Below are positions 61,926-63,164 of a stretch of DNA of 63,164 bases, one piece after another. The stretch is taken from NCBI GenBank assembly GCA_014801945.1, contig JAAVDF010000024.1, positions 14,626 through 77,789 on the forward strand. The letters are read 5' to 3'. Position numbers and translations under genes: made by a program. The notes below the pieces were generated by a model, which made no database searches, was not told where the DNA came from, and was given only the letters and a program-made list of their open reading frames with translations. Positions within the stretch are counted from its first letter, which is position 1. Every line of letters begins with the position of its first letter. This DNA is from Bacteroides sp. GTDB taxonomy: Bacteria; Bacteroidota; Bacteroidia; Bacteroidales; Muribaculaceae.

Positions 61926-63164
61926 TCAGCGTTTGGAGTTAATGGATGAGATGATGGGCCGACGGAGTGAAAGACGGACCGGGATATAGGCTGAAAGCAT
62001 ATTGAGGATGAGACAGATAATGATGGTGGCGAGAAATATGACGGGTGAGAATATCATCTCGCCACTTACGCTGGCCGATGCATCCGTGCACTCCCACGAC
62101 GGGATGAGGAGCTGAAGGAGCAGCGTGCGGCAGGTGAGAACCATAACCCATGCGATAATGAGGCCGATGAAGCCACCTATGAGTGTCAGGACAAAATTCT
62201 CAAACATCACCTGACCTGTGAGCTGGTTGCGCGTAGCTCCGAAACTGCGGCGGATACCGATTTCGGCAAGGCGGCGGTCCATCTGTCCGCTGATCATGCC
62301 GCTGATATTGATGGCAGGAATTATCAGCAGGACGGCGAGGATCAGGAGCAGGGGACGGATGAGCATCCAGAGGTTTAGGTCATCACCGTTCTGGGAGTGG
62401 GCGAGCACTCTCAGTGAGTGGCTTACGGGTGCGCTGCGGAGATCGATGACCCATCCGGCCGTATCGGCAGCGTTGGTGCGGCTTATTTTGTCGGTCAGCT
62501 CGGCACGGAATCTTTCGGCCTGAGCCTTGTCCTTGAATTTTAGAGGTATGGAATATGAACCGAGATAGTTGAACATTTCACCGTTGAGCAGATTGTCGCC
62601 CGGAGAGGTAAAGACCGTATATGGAACGAATACGTTTGCGTATGACATGAAGGCTATAGGATTACTGTCGCGGACAACGCCGATGACCTTGTATTTCTTA
62701 TAGGTGACGGAGATTTCTTTATTGATCGCCTGCTCTGCGCTCCCGTACAGACGGTCGGCAAGAGAGGAATCTATGACGGCAACTTTCATTGCTACATCAG
62801 TCTCAGCTTCGTTGAACGGACGGCCTGCAATGAATTCGTAAGGATAGATGTTGAAGAATTCCGGATCGGCCGTGCGGCGTATCACACTGAAATCACCGCT
62901 GTTGTCGGCGGGTTGGATTAGTGATGTAGCGGCGTCGGTCAGCGTGACATGCTCGATGTTCTCTGAATCCTTGATGAACTGATGGAAGAAGGGGAGTCCG
63001 AGAGATCCCATGCCCATACTGTTGGTTTTCTCGTTTTGGATGGTGATATTGCTGATGTATTGGGTAGTGGCGCGGTTGTATTCCGGGTAGATCGGGGCAA
63101 GGTGGACATAATAGATGATTGCGAAAACCATGGTGAATCCTACCGCGAAGGCCACACCGCCGAC
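61926..63164 (-). CDS. ABC transporter permease, MacB/FtsX type (A1), 5' end cut by window edge
   Basis: At least 410 residues are visible; the frame stays open to the window end (GGVAFAVGFTMVFAIIYYVH is the first membrane segment), so the true start lies beyond it. A periplasmic domain and three C-terminal membrane segments follow. The coupling region LAEIGIRRSFGATRNQLTGQ with MFENFVLT resembles permease A2. It ends SLRRPIISSINSKR. It is the first visible gene of the ABC operon; upstream genes, possibly the membrane-fusion protein, are outside the window. Confidence 0.9.
   Translation of the reverse strand, partial: VGGVAFAVGFTMVFAIIYYVHLAPIYPEYNRATTQYISNITIQNEKTNSMGMGSLGLPFFHQFIKDSENIEHVTLTDAATSLIQPADNSGDFSVIRRTADPEFFNIYPYEFIAGRPFNEAETDVAMKVAVIDSSLADRLYGSAEQAINKEISVTYKKYKVIGVVRDSNPIAFMSYANVFVPYTVFTSPGDNLLNGEMFNYLGSYSIPLKFKDKAQAERFRAELTDKISRTNAADTAGWVIDLRSAPVSHSLRVLAHSQNGDDLNLWMLIRPLLLILAVLLIIPAINISGMISGQMDRRLAEIGIRRSFGATRNQLTGQVMFENFVLTLIGGFIGLIIAWVMVLTCRTLLLQLLIPSWECTDASASVSGEMIFSPVIFLATIIICLILNMLSAYIPVRLSLRRPIISSINSKR

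Overview
The window looks like a chromosomal segment of a Bacteroidales bacterium, most likely Muribaculaceae-like. The reasons are the GLPGLI-family proteins beside a CarboxypepD-reg/TonB-plug outer-membrane protein, a type B T9SS-type C-terminal domain, ammonia-dependent AsnA, class III FBPase, a DUF4301 protein, an FtsY without a long acidic N-domain extension, few Shine-Dalgarno sites, and promoters of the Bacteroidetes type (TTG, 20 nt, TAnnTTTG). The genus assignment is inference; no 16S gene is present.

Layout. 1-5.4 kb: three GLPGLI paralogues (the first cut by the window edge) around a TonB-plug-type beta-barrel protein. 5.5-9.0 kb: dnaK and asnA on the minus strand, with a long nested inverted repeat upstream of dnaK. 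9.2-13.4 kb: threonylcarbamoyl-AMP synthase, a polyprenyl glycosylphosphotransferase and a ClC channel. 13.4-16.4 kb: an orphan RecA-like ATPase with a C-terminal HTH, embedded in dense repeats (near-identical ~92-bp palindromic elements on both sides, six copies of a GC-rich palindrome, a 15-bp tandem array and a 67-bp tandem array). 16.4-18.4 kb: class III fructose-bisphosphatase. 18.6-23.4 kb: a ketodeoxyuronate operon (kduD, a four-helix-bundle gene between inverted repeats, an orphan GatC-type EIIC, a KduI with a signal peptide, and a KdgK-type kinase).

23.7-31.8 kb: ftsY-rimO-isochorismate synthase, then a SGNH-SGNH-MBOAT operon that looks like a polysaccharide or glycan O-acylation system. 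32.0-35.9 kb: DUF4301 protein, GNAT acetyltransferase, EngB GTPase and a 48-residue small protein. 36.2-41.5 kb: a T9SS cargo-like protein, an MltD-type lytic transglycosylase and uvrA. 41.6-44.3 kb: twin Spy/CpxP-like periplasmic proteins and a cysteine-less TlpA-like lipoprotein. 44.4-52.4 kb: TamB and a tricorn-type S41 protease. 52.6 kb: tRNA-Arg(CCT). 52.8-63.2 kb (minus strand): a NtrC/NtrB-type two-component pair next to an ABC export operon of four FtsX/MacB permeases (two A-B pairs), one ATPase and a TolC protein. The last permease runs off the window, and no membrane-fusion protein is visible.

A recurring theme is a family of GAGAC/GTCTC-rich palindromic intergenic repeats. One stretch of similar sequence also lies inside the reading frame of a SGNH protein, and a different palindrome lies inside the ATPase gene.
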